A stretch of 12,936 bases of DNA from Candidatus Omnitrophota bacterium (GCA_018901615.1 JAHIEN010000014.1:1-12936); one strand, 5' to 3'. Positions 1-7,451 are shown, numbered from the stretch's first letter. Numbers and translations: made by a program. The notes: generated by a model from the letters alone, not told the origin.

Positions 1-1289
1 CCACTTGTAAATACTACCACAAATGTCGAAAAGAATCTATTCTTAATTTTAAAAAGTTCTTCTGAAAGATACCTACAAATCCTGGTAGCTGTATCGAGCG
101 TGGTAAGTATAAAAGCGTTAAGTATCATTATGGCTATCATACTGCCCTTGCCAAAAAGCATCGTCTTTGTCAATACGCCGTAACCTTTTCCAAACGCGCC
201 TATAGGGCCCTCGCCTCCTTTGGAAAGCATCCGGCCCAATTCGCCTGAACCAAGCCCGGCGCCTACCGCAATAAGCGCTATTATTGCCAGCAATGCCTCG
301 AGCGTCATACCGCCATAGCCTATACGCCTGGCAAATTTTTCATTCGGCAGCTGCTTTGAGGTAGTCCCGCTTGAAACCAGAGAGTGAAAACCTGAATTCG
401 CGCCGCACGCAATAGTAACAAAGAGCATTGGCCAGAGCCAATCCGCTCCTTCGGGCACCCACCCTCCAAAACAGGCCACTTTCATTACAGGCCTTGTGAT
501 CACGATACCAGCAACCCCCGCGACTATACCGAAATATAATAAAAAACTGGATATGTAATCCCTGGGCTGCAAAAGAATATGCACAGGAGCCACAGACGCT
601 ATAAACGCGTAGGCCAGAAGCGCTAGTGTCCATATTGCGTATGAATTGGCGTTTAGATAAATAGGAAACCTGCCGCCCGCGGCCATAGACGCCAGTAAAA
701 GCGCTATACCCACTACAGTAGCTATAACAATATTTAGTTTAAGCCTGTACAGCATGAATCCGACAATAAGCGCCACGCCTATCAGGCCAAAAGACGGGAT
801 TACAGTCGAAGGGGTTGTTGTGAGAGTCTTCGCGCATATTGACGTGAATACGGCAATTACAAGCACAAGCGTGAGCCACACAAAGCTCAGGAATATCAAT
901 TTCGATCTTCTGGAAATCACATCTTCCGCTATGTCAGCTATTGATCTTGCCTTATGCCTTACAGATATTACAATGGCCGCAAAGTCATGCACGCCTCCTA
1001 CAAAGATAGTGCCTATGACTATCCATACAAGCGCTGGCAGCCACCCCCATATCGCGACAGCGATCACAGGCCCGACAATCGGGCCAGCTCCAGCTATGCT
1101 CGCGAAATGATGACTGAACAAGACAAGCCAATTCCTGGCAGGCACATAATCTATGCCGTCATAATATTTATACGCGGGGGTTACATTGTCAGGATTTATC
1201 TCGAGGAATTTTTCAAGTATCCTGGCATAAAAAACATACCCGGCAGCCAGAAACAAAAACGAACATGTAATGATGATAAGTGAATTCAT
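1..1289 (-). CDS. cstA: Carbon starvation protein CstA family transporter (3' end cut by window edge)
   Basis: Multi-pass inner-membrane protein of the CstA family, known for peptide and pyruvate uptake. I translated it from the ATG at 1287-1289; 429 complete codons run without a stop to the window edge, so the C-terminus is missing. The family hallmark FSHHFASIAGAGPIVGP is at residues 58-74, followed by GTIFVGGVHDF near 93-103. Many hydrophobic helices follow, and CGANSGFHSLVSSGTT lies about two thirds of the way along. The start is 20 bases after the apgM stop, so the gene is probably the last or a late gene of the same transcript; its own ribosome site is weak (no clear GGAG). The substrate cannot be read from sequence; peptides, amino acids or pyruvate are the family options. 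The family call is very secure. Confidence 0.95.
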   Translation of the reverse strand, partial: MNSLIIITCSFLFLAAGYVFYARILEKFLEINPDNVTPAYKYYDGIDYVPARNWLVLFSHHFASIAGAGPIVGPVIAVAIWGWLPALVWIVIGTIFVGGVHDFAAIVISVRHKARSIADIAEDVISRRSKLIFLSFVWLTLVLVIAVFTSICAKTLTTTPSTVIPSFGLIGVALIVGFMLYRLKLNIVIATVVGIALLLASMAAGGRFPIYLNANSYAIWTLALLAYAFIASVAPVHILLQPRDYISSFLLYFGIVAGVAGIVITRPVMKVACFGGWVPEGADWLWPMLFVTIACGANSGFHSLVSSGTTSKQLPNEKFARRIGYGGMTLEALLAIIALIAVGAGLGSGELGRMLSKGGEGPIGAFGKGYGVLTKTMLFGKGSMIAIMILNAFILTTLDTATRICRYLSEELFKIKNRFFSTFVVVFTS

Positions 1290-1309
1290 AACGAGAAATT
1301 ATGAAGGGT

Positions 1310-2518
1310 CTACCGTATAAAAAATTCCATGAGCTCGTGGCCGCGGTCAATCCGGAATTTTGACGAACGCGCCTCTTTCTCATTGAAATACATTATAGAA
1401 TCCTGCTCTATGTCTGTGCCGTACATGGCAAAACATACATAGTCCCTGGAATGCGTCCTTAAGGATATTGGCGTAGCATGGTCAGGCAGGACCAGTATCC
1501 TAAATTCCTCATTTGAAGATTTAAAGTGGTCCAGGACTGTCCCTACTACTAACTTGTCAAATTTTTCAATACTGGCGATCTTCTCCCTGAGGTCGCCGTT
1601 ATGGCCTGCCTCGTCAGGCGCCTCTACATGCACAAAGACAAAATCCCTGTCTTTAAGGGAATCAAGCGCGTACTGCGCCTTGCCTAGATAGTTCGTGTCA
1701 TAATAACCTGTCGCGCCAGGCACATCTATGACCTTGAGTCCTATGATCTTGCCTATCCCCTTTATAAGGTCCACTGCTGAAATAATAGAACCCTCTACTC
1801 CGAAATGTTCACTGAATTTTGGCATAGAGGGCTTCGTGCCTTGCCCCCAGAGCCATATTGTATTCGCCGGATTCTCCTTCAGGTCAAGCCTGACCTTGTT
1901 TACCTCATGGCCGGCAAGTATCTCAATGGATTCTTCCATGAGCCTGTTTAGAAAGTCAGAGTGCTCTCCTTTTTTAGGAAGATATTTTTTTACGTTATTT
2001 CCTGTGATATCATGCGGCGGCGTGCATTTAATTTTAAGAAACCCCTTAAGATCTTCCTTGTCTTTTGATTTAAATACCAGGAGATGCCTGTAGCTTATGC
2101 CAGTATAAAACTTCATATCTTCTTTGCCCATACTTGTATTCAGCGCGCCTATCAATGTCACCGCCTCTTCAGTCGATATATGACCCGCGCTGTAATCCAC
2201 CATTTTCCCGTCCGATATAGTCACGAGATTGCACCTGAAAGCCACTTCGTCGTCTTTTATATTTATTCCCATGTTCGCGGCCTCAAGAGGGCCGCGTCCT
2301 GTGTAGTATTTATGCGGGTTATACCCGAGTATAGAAAGGTTTGCCACATCGCTCGCAGGCGCCAGCCGGGCAGGTATCATGTTGGTAAGGCCGACTCGGC
2401 CTTTCTCAGCTATAAAATTCATATTGGGAGTCTTTGCGGCCTCAAGCGGTGTCTTGCCGTCAAGTTCCTCAATAGGCCTGTCTCCCATGCCATCGCCAAC
2501 TAATACAATATATTTCAT
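1310..2518 (-). CDS. apgM: Cofactor-independent phosphoglycerate mutase, archaeal (ApgM) type; possible homoserine kinase homologue
   Basis: A 402-residue alkaline-phosphatase-superfamily enzyme. The family interconverts 3- and 2-phosphoglycerate in the cytoplasm through a phosphoserine intermediate, with two metal ions. VGDGMGD (7-13) carries the first metal Asp. LAPASDVANLSILGY (52-66) carries the likely nucleophile Ser56. Further ligand motifs are VEAPDEAGH (298-306), LPDHATP (344-350) and THS (355-357). Length is normal for the family. The start has a good upstream site (GAGGAAAGG, 6 bases before ATG). A bacterial subgroup of this family has been proposed to act as homoserine kinase in threonine synthesis; the DYSAGHISTEEA segment (108-119) resembles it as I recall. 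No thr genes lie in the window, so I cannot decide. It follows the HD-GYP gene after a palindrome pair and precedes cstA by 20 bases. Confidence 0.9.
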   Translation of the reverse strand: MKYIVLVGDGMGDRPIEELDGKTPLEAAKTPNMNFIAEKGRVGLTNMIPARLAPASDVANLSILGYNPHKYYTGRGPLEAANMGINIKDDEVAFRCNLVTISDGKMVDYSAGHISTEEAVTLIGALNTSMGKEDMKFYTGISYRHLLVFKSKDKEDLKGFLKIKCTPPHDITGNNVKKYLPKKGEHSDFLNRLMEESIEILAGHEVNKVRLDLKENPANTIWLWGQGTKPSMPKFSEHFGVEGSIISAVDLIKGIGKIIGLKVIDVPGATGYYDTNYLGKAQYALDSLKDRDFVFVHVEAPDEAGHNGDLREKIASIEKFDKLVVGTVLDHFKSSNEEFRILVLPDHATPISLRTHSRDYVCFAMYGTDIEQDSIMYFNEKEARSSKFRIDRGHELMEFFIR

Positions 2519-2541
2519 GAAAAACCTTTCCTCATTTGAAC

Positions 2542-2564
2542 TGTTCGAGGTTTAACCTCGAACA
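2542..2564. repeat. Palindromic element, copy 1 (23 bp)
   Basis: A perfect inverted repeat: arms TGTTCGAGGTT and AACCTCGAACA around a single T. It lies between the HD-GYP stop and the apgM ribosome site. The neighbouring copy at 2583-2605 has the same core in the opposite orientation (central A instead of T). No T-run follows on either strand, so it does not look like an intrinsic terminator. It is related to the palindrome at 11204-11259. Confidence 0.9.
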
Positions 2565-2580
2565 ATTGAGACTTGATCAA

Positions 2581-2607
2581 GCTGTTCGAGGTTAAACCTC
2601 GAACAGC
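2581..2607. repeat. Palindromic element, copy 2 (27 bp)
   Basis: A perfect inverted repeat with 13-base arms (GCTGTTCGAGGTT and its complement) around a central A. Its inner 23 bases are the exact reverse complement of copy 1. The last base is 3 bases downstream of the HD-GYP stop codon. The 16-bp gap between the two copies holds most of a small palindrome, CTTGATCAAG (2572-2581). The pair resembles a BIME/REP-type intercistronic unit; function is unknown. Confidence 0.9.
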
Positions 2608-2610
2608 ACG

Positions 2611-3750
2611 CTATATTTTCCTTATCTTTCCCTTCTCCAATGCCCTTATAAATGCTGCCACGACCACTGGGTCAAACTGGGTGCCAGCGTTATTCTTTAA
2701 TTCAGACAACGCGGCCTCTTCTGAAAGCGCCTTTCTGTACGGCCTGTCAGAAGTCATCGCGTGGAAGGCATCTACCACAGCGATTATCCTTGACTCAAGA
2801 GGTATCTCTTCGCCCTTTAACCCCTCCGGATAGCCTGTCCCATCATATTTTTCCTGATGATACCTTACTATTACAGCGACATTTTTTAACTTTTCAATAG
2901 GCTCGAGGATCCTCGCGCCTATCTCACAATGCTGCTTCATGATAGACCATTCCTCGGGAGTCAGGCTCCCGTTTTTGTTGAGGATGGCATCCGGAATACC
3001 TATCTTTCCTATGTCGTGCAGCCTTAGCGCAGTCTTAAGGTCATCCATATTTATGTTTTCAGAAAAACAGGACAGTCTGTTCAGCTCCTCTGCCACAGAC
3101 ATGCCATACAAAAATACAAGCTCAAGATGCCCTCTTGTATATGTATCTTTTTCGTCAACTGTCTGAGCTAAGGCCAGGACAATTTGAAAGTAACTCTCTT
3201 TCTCTCTTTCCCTCAACCTGTTCAGCTCGGTGAAATTTCTGGCATTTTCAATGGCAACCGCCACATGATTGGAAAGCATGGACAAAAGCTCTATCTCTAT
3301 CTTTTTATACGACCTGCCTGATTTCTTCTTATCAAGTATCAGAAAACCCAGTAATTGCTTCTTCCAGAATGTCGGCACGCACACAGCGCAGTGAAAGTAT
3401 TCTATCTGTTCCTTGAGCCCCAAAAGATCGCTAATATTCTTAAGGTTATTGAACACCAGAGTCGCCTGTTTTTCCTCGAGCCAGGTTATAAGCGGATTGT
3501 TGGTTTCCATCACGCCCCCGTTCAGGTGTGTGTTTGAGCCCCGTGAACCCATCAGTTCATAAGATTTTTTTGATTCATTGTAAAGGTATATGCAAACCCC
3601 TCTGGATTTCATGTATCTATTCACTATGTAGGCTATAAGTTTTACCAGCTTCCGGACATCAGTAATAAGGGCCATACCCCTGCTGGCTTGGATCAGCATA
3701 TTATAATGAGATGGCCGTCTTTTCATAAATACCTTTCTAACTAATCTCAT
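2611..3750 (-). CDS. GAF domain / HD-GYP domain cyclic-di-GMP phosphodiesterase
   Basis: A 379-residue cytoplasmic protein. A GAF sensor domain covers about 20-172 (ends LLSMLSNHVAVAIENA) and a full HD-GYP domain covers about 188-375. HD-GYP enzymes hydrolyse c-di-GMP to pGpG or GMP at a di- or tri-metal site. Visible motifs are TRGH (205-208), LHDIGKIGIP with the HD pair at 245-246, YHQEKYDGTGYP (297-308) with the GYP at 306-308, and AMTSDRPYR (331-339). The usual HHE triad is HQE here. There is no receiver domain in this protein, so regulation would come through GAF or the two separate regulators just upstream. The start at 3750 has a strong site (AGAGGAAAG, 2 bases before ATG) and lies 12 bases after the preceding gene; an internal Met9 is less likely. 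Activity is inferred from motifs. Confidence 0.93.
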   Translation of the reverse strand: MRLVRKVFMKRRPSHYNMLIQASRGMALITDVRKLVKLIAYIVNRYMKSRGVCIYLYNESKKSYELMGSRGSNTHLNGGVMETNNPLITWLEEKQATLVFNNLKNISDLLGLKEQIEYFHCAVCVPTFWKKQLLGFLILDKKKSGRSYKKIEIELLSMLSNHVAVAIENARNFTELNRLREREKESYFQIVLALAQTVDEKDTYTRGHLELVFLYGMSVAEELNRLSCFSENINMDDLKTALRLHDIGKIGIPDAILNKNGSLTPEEWSIMKQHCEIGARILEPIEKLKNVAVIVRYHQEKYDGTGYPEGLKGEEIPLESRIIAVVDAFHAMTSDRPYRKALSEEAALSELKNNAGTQFDPVVVAAFIRALEKGKIRKI

Positions 3751-3762
3751 GTCTTTCCTCTT

Positions 3763-4587
3763 TTAACCTGCCATTATATAGAGTCCGCGCGCAATGGCAG
3801 CTTCCCGCACAGTCTGTCCCAGCTTGTCCATCTCTTTAGGGGAAATAATGGCTGTTATGGGATCAAAAAGACCGCCTACAAAAGGCAATGCCTTATCGTT
3901 GTCTCTGACCCCAAAAGCAGAGATACCATGAAGTATAATATCTTTAGGTTTAAACTCTAACCTTGAAAATTTCTCCTCAAGCTTATATAAGCGAAACATG
4001 TTTATATCGCTTATGACTATGTCAGGTTTCATACTTTCCATCTTTTCTGATATCTGGCTCTCGTTGAAAGCAGCGGCAAGCTGATATTCTCCGCCACACC
4101 TCTCTCTGTCCTGAAAATAGGCGAGCTTCGGACTATACATGATCTCGTTCGGCTCAATAAAAAGCAGGCTTGCCTTTGTCCGCACGCGATGGTCTTTAAA
4201 AAGTTCAGCAAGGCTCTGGCTCGCAGCCTTTTCTTCCAGGATAGTTCCCAGTACCTGGACAAGCGCGTTTATAGAAAATGGTTTGTTCAGGTATGCGTCG
4301 CATCCTATTTTATCGATTTTCTTTTTGTATTCATCGAGATAACCTGTAAGTATGACTGTCTTGATACTTGAATGTCTTTTTTTGACTACCTTTAATAGCT
4401 CTATCCCGTTCATATCCGGCATCTCTATGTCCAGTAAGATCAAGTCCAGGCGGCCGTGGTCTAAAAGTTTTAACGCCTCTTTTCCAGAAAAGGCGGCCAG
4501 AACAGTATACCCCTTGGACTCAAAGATGTCCTTGAGCGCCAGGACAGTATTCTTTTCGTCATCTACGATCAAGATCTTCTTACTCAT
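3763..4587 (-). CDS. Response regulator: receiver domain plus degenerate receiver-like C-terminal domain
   Basis: A 274-residue regulator. Residues 1-120 are a complete receiver: acidic pair D9/D10, phospho-acceptor D53 in LILLDIEMPDMNG, switch T81 and the KP pair at K102. Residues 139-274 have no recognised output family, but their strand pattern repeats a receiver: SLLFIEPNEI (140-149), PDIVISDINMF (188-198) with D194 in the phospho-Asp place, DIILHGIS (216-223), and GLFDPI (239-244) where the KP pair would be DP. The acidic pocket of this second half is lost, so it is probably a pseudo-receiver used for binding. No DNA-binding or enzyme domain is present, so output must be through a partner, most simply the HD-GYP protein encoded 12 bases downstream. 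The start overlaps the stop of the 78-residue gene by ATGA. Confidence 0.9.
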   Translation of the reverse strand: MSKKILIVDDEKNTVLALKDIFESKGYTVLAAFSGKEALKLLDHGRLDLILLDIEMPDMNGIELLKVVKKRHSSIKTVILTGYLDEYKKKIDKIGCDAYLNKPFSINALVQVLGTILEEKAASQSLAELFKDHRVRTKASLLFIEPNEIMYSPKLAYFQDRERCGGEYQLAAAFNESQISEKMESMKPDIVISDINMFRLYKLEEKFSRLEFKPKDIILHGISAFGVRDNDKALPFVGGLFDPITAIISPKEMDKLGQTVREAAIARGLYIMAG

Positions 4588-4820
4588 ACCTGACTGATCC
4601 TCTTTTTTATGCCCCTGGCTACCTCGCCTGCCTTGATCGCGTGGGCCTCCATGTCATTCAAAAGATCTATATAGCGCTTTCTTTCCGCTTCAATGTTCTG
4701 CGTGTCAAAACCCCGCGTCTCCAGTTCGTACCTGGCCTGGCCCGCGAACATGGATATCTTGTTCAGCCAGTTATTCAGGTTGTGAAACTCCTTTAATAAT
4801 ATGTCCTGCTGATTTTCCAT
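4584..4820 (-). CDS. Small stand-alone DHp-like (Spo0B-like) histidine phosphotransfer protein, predicted
   Basis: A 78-residue, almost wholly helical protein with no membrane segment. Residues 13-23 (HNLNNWLNKIS) match the phosphoacceptor box of the kinase encoded at 5201-7441 (HQFNNRLVAIS, 498-508) in exact register: H, x, F/L, N, N, x, L, x, x, I, S. The second helix also aligns: MEAHAIKAGEVARGIKKRI (57-75) against IDKEVYKGKEITSAILKRA (545-563), with nearly the same distance from the His (44 against 47 residues). So it looks like an isolated dimerisation and histidine phosphotransfer domain, lacking the ATPase domain. The gene lies 4 bases after a receiver-only regulator and overlaps the next regulator by ATGA, so it is probably co-translated with both. 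I infer phosphotransfer between the two receivers via His13. An Hpt-type or anti-kinase role is the alternative. Confidence 0.75.
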   Translation of the reverse strand: MENQQDILLKEFHNLNNWLNKISMFAGQARYELETRGFDTQNIEAERKRYIDLLNDMEAHAIKAGEVARGIKKRISQV

Positions 4821-4824
4821 GGGA

Positions 4825-5196
4825 TTACTTACCTTTCCCTAGTAAACCCTCTATGGTTTCTTTGATGCTCTTTAATGACGCGGGCTTGCTCAACAGGGCG
4901 TCAGCCCCATTGGCCATACACTTAGCCACGGTCTCATCTTCATCCCCGAACCCCGTAAACATCACTATCCTTATATCCTGCTTTAATAGTTTTGAAATCC
5001 TCAGGACATCAGTGCCCATTGGCCCGTCTTTCAGATGCAGGTCCAGCAATATCAGGTCCGGCTGATGCTCCTTGACTATATTTATGCCTTCAGTGCCGTT
5101 GGACGACGCGAATACAGAGTAGCCCTTGGATGTCAGAAAATCTTTCACGTTAAGCAACAATGATTCTTCGTCGTCAACTATTAAGATTTTGTGCAT
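4825..5196 (-). CDS. Single-domain response regulator (CheY/Spo0F-like)
   Basis: A 123-residue protein that is only a receiver domain. It has D8/D9, the phospho-acceptor D52 in LILLDLHLKDGPMG, T81 in MFTGFGDED, and K104 in SKP. I chose the ATG at 5194-5196, giving MHKILIVDDEE. The frame is open further upstream to 5271, but that would add 25 residues (several Arg/Lys) overlapping the kinase gene and unlike any receiver N-terminus. The chosen start has AGGGG about 9 bases upstream and lies 4 bases after the kinase stop. With no output domain, it probably acts as a phosphate shuttle or as a partner-binding switch for the proteins encoded next to it. Confidence 0.93.
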   Translation of the reverse strand: MHKILIVDDEESLLLNVKDFLTSKGYSVFASSNGTEGINIVKEHQPDLILLDLHLKDGPMGTDVLRISKLLKQDIRIVMFTGFGDEDETVAKCMANGADALLSKPASLKSIKETIEGLLGKGK

Positions 5197-5200
5197 AACA

Positions 5201-7441
5201 TCACCCCTTTTCCTTATCCTGCATGGGAATCTTGACAGTAAATGTCGTGCCCACTTTATATTCTGATTCACATGTTATAGTGCCTTTATGCATCTCTATA
5301 AAATCCCTTATCACATACAGGCCAAGCCCTGTCCCTTTGCCTGAAGAGGCCTTTGTGGTAAAATAAGGCGTAAATATCTTGCGCTGGCCTTCCTTCTTCA
5401 ATCCTATACCATTATCTTTTATGCGCATGACCAGTGAGCTGTTTTCCTGCTCCAGAGTCACTTCTATGGCGCCGTGATAATTTAACGAATCCTTCGTATA
5501 TATATCTCGGCTTGATATAAGCCTTGCCTTCTCCTGGATGGCGTCGCACGCGTTGTCCAGCAGGTTATAAAACGAGTCCTGCAAAAGCGCCTCGCTCGCG
5601 ATTACCTGCGGAATATCTTTGGATTTAATGACCGTGAATTTTGGCTCCCTGAATTTTTCCCCGCCAGGCCTGGAATGACTGATAAGCACAAGTTTATACG
5701 TATTTTCTATTATGACAGGTATGTCTACTTTTTGAAAATCCACGCGGGCCTTTGCCCGTTTTAATATTGCCGAAGTAATCTCCTTGCCCTTATAGACTTC
5801 CTTATCTATAAGCTCGAGTGTATTCTTCGCGTCACGCAAAAAGTCCTTCAAGCTATCCTCTTTTATGCCCTTTGTATCAAGGTCTTCGAGTTTTGACAGC
5901 AATAACTCAGCCGAAGAACTTATAGCCACAAGGCGGTTATTAAACTGGTGGCTGGCTCCAGGCGCCATATCAGCAAGCGCCTCGCGTCTGGACTTTTCAA
6001 TAAGCACGGCTCTGTCTTTCTGATGAAACTGCGCATTTTCAATAGCCAGGGCTGCCTCGTTCGAGAGCACCATAAGTAGATTCAGTTCTTCCTGTGTAAA
6101 GGCGGTGTCAGCCCTCTTGTCTGAAAGAACAATAAAACCAAAAAGCCCGCTCCGCAAAAATGCCGGGATCGCAGCGCTGACCTTTAAAACAGAAAGCGTA
6201 CTGGCCAATTCTTTCTGGCGCGAAGAGCTGACACCAAGCGCGAACAACTTCAGCTCCTCGGTTACCACCGGCAGCCTTTTAAGATTAAGCTCTTTAGCCA
6301 GAGAAAAATCTTTGGTAAATTCAGCGGGCAGTGTTACGTAGTCACCTAACTGCCAGAAAGCCCTGAGCCTGTAATTCCCGGTAACATCATCAATAAGATA
6401 TACGGCGGCAAATTTAAGTTTGAGTATTTTAACAAGGTAATGGACCATTAATTTTAAAAGGCCTTCGAGTTTTATAACACGCAGCATGTTCTGCGAGAGT
6501 CTTCTCAATTGCTTATGAGATTTAAACTCTTCTGTCCTTAAACGCTCTTCTACCCTCTTTTGAATTTGGAGGTAAATAAAAGGGCCTGCGCTAGCCATTA
6601 TGGCCAGAAGAGCCATAGGCAATAACCACCAGTTAGGCATTACATTAATAAGATATGGTTTAAGCATGGCCCCTACGCCGAATGGGATACCCAGCACAAT
6701 GCCATAGACAATGGCAAAGATCCCCGCCCTGGTAATAGCCACTTTTAAATCCATAAGACGGTATCTTATTGCTGTATACGCTATTATTATAAGAAAGACC
6801 ATTATAGAAATATAACCAAAAGGGTATATTTCTATATTTAACGTTGGCAAAAAATCCACAGAGGCCGTATATCCTATAAGAGACCCTACTATAAGATATT
6901 TAATCTGATTTTTCCTGACAGCTGTCAAATTCCCTGTTTTGTATTTACGGAATAAGATCGTAAAACTCGCCGACATGTATCCAAAAAATAAAATAAAGAC
7001 AGGGATACTAAGGGGCCCCCATGCAGGGAAAAACCCCCAGGAATGTTTATTGGCCCCGACCACAAGCCAATCAGTACTGACAGCTGTTATACCCAAAATA
7101 AACGCGGCCACATAACCTGCTATAACGCTTTTATATCTATTTGACTGCAGGACCGCTTCTGTAAAGAACAAGATGCTTACAGATATAAACATGACGCCAA
7201 AATTATCTATCTTGAACCATTTTGCCGCCAGCATCTCATCTTTGGACAGGTACCCTGTAGCTGTAGCGATAAGCCACACGCTTACGCTTATACATATAAA
7301 CAAAAAAGGCAGGGTCAACAGAGACCGTCTGTTTTTGAGCCTGGCGAATATACCTCCTATCAATATAGACAGGCCCACAACATACACGGGAACCGCGTGC
7401 GCATTGTATTCGTAGTTTTTAGGATCAAACATATACAGCAT
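5201..7441 (-). CDS. Membrane-bound sensor histidine kinase: multi-TM sensor, GAF, DHp, HATPase
   Basis: A 746-residue kinase. Residues about 15-292 hold eight or nine hydrophobic helices, resembling the N-terminal seven-helix region of some histidine kinases plus one or two further helices. A GAF domain covers about 318-472 and ends LLMVLSNEAALAIENA. The DHp phosphoacceptor is H498 in ASHQFNNRL. The ATPase domain has its N box NLLDNACDA (626-634), G1 DNGIG (676-680), F box FTPYFTTK (690-697) and G2 GKGTGLGL (701-708). All key residues are present, so it should be active. The start MLYMF is 10 bases after the preceding stop with a weak ribosome site; Met4 is possible. It is followed within 4 bases by a receiver-only partner. 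The ligand is unknown. Hydrophobic or membrane signals are plausible given the adjacent lipid genes. Confidence 0.93.
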   Translation of the reverse strand: MLYMFDPKNYEYNAHAVPVYVVGLSILIGGIFARLKNRRSLLTLPFLFICISVSVWLIATATGYLSKDEMLAAKWFKIDNFGVMFISVSILFFTEAVLQSNRYKSVIAGYVAAFILGITAVSTDWLVVGANKHSWGFFPAWGPLSIPVFILFFGYMSASFTILFRKYKTGNLTAVRKNQIKYLIVGSLIGYTASVDFLPTLNIEIYPFGYISIMVFLIIIAYTAIRYRLMDLKVAITRAGIFAIVYGIVLGIPFGVGAMLKPYLINVMPNWWLLPMALLAIMASAGPFIYLQIQKRVEERLRTEEFKSHKQLRRLSQNMLRVIKLEGLLKLMVHYLVKILKLKFAAVYLIDDVTGNYRLRAFWQLGDYVTLPAEFTKDFSLAKELNLKRLPVVTEELKLFALGVSSSRQKELASTLSVLKVSAAIPAFLRSGLFGFIVLSDKRADTAFTQEELNLLMVLSNEAALAIENAQFHQKDRAVLIEKSRREALADMAPGASHQFNNRLVAISSSAELLLSKLEDLDTKGIKEDSLKDFLRDAKNTLELIDKEVYKGKEITSAILKRAKARVDFQKVDIPVIIENTYKLVLISHSRPGGEKFREPKFTVIKSKDIPQVIASEALLQDSFYNLLDNACDAIQEKARLISSRDIYTKDSLNYHGAIEVTLEQENSSLVMRIKDNGIGLKKEGQRKIFTPYFTTKASSGKGTGLGLYVIRDFIEMHKGTITCESEYKVGTTFTVKIPMQDKEKG

Positions 7442-7451
7442 AATTTAATTC

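Noticed and set aside
340..633. A 97-codon minus-strand frame in the cstA region
   Set aside because: It is in another frame of cstA; the cstA frame runs open across the region and matches the family.
2542..2607. Rho-independent terminator at the palindrome pair
   Set aside because: Stems are good but no T-run follows on either strand.
2542..2607. Start of a CRISPR array
   Set aside because: Only two copies, in inverted rather than direct orientation, with a 16-bp gap; no spacer series or cas genes.
5197..5271. N-terminal extension of the receiver-only regulator
   Set aside because: It overlaps the kinase end, is basic and unlike receivers; the start at 5196 has a ribosome site and gives a standard receiver N-terminus.
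5201..7441. PrsK kinase of the PEP-CTERM/exosortase system
   Set aside because: Multi-TM plus GAF plus HATPase layout is similar, but the His box is HQFNN, and no PrsR-type regulator or exosortase gene is seen.
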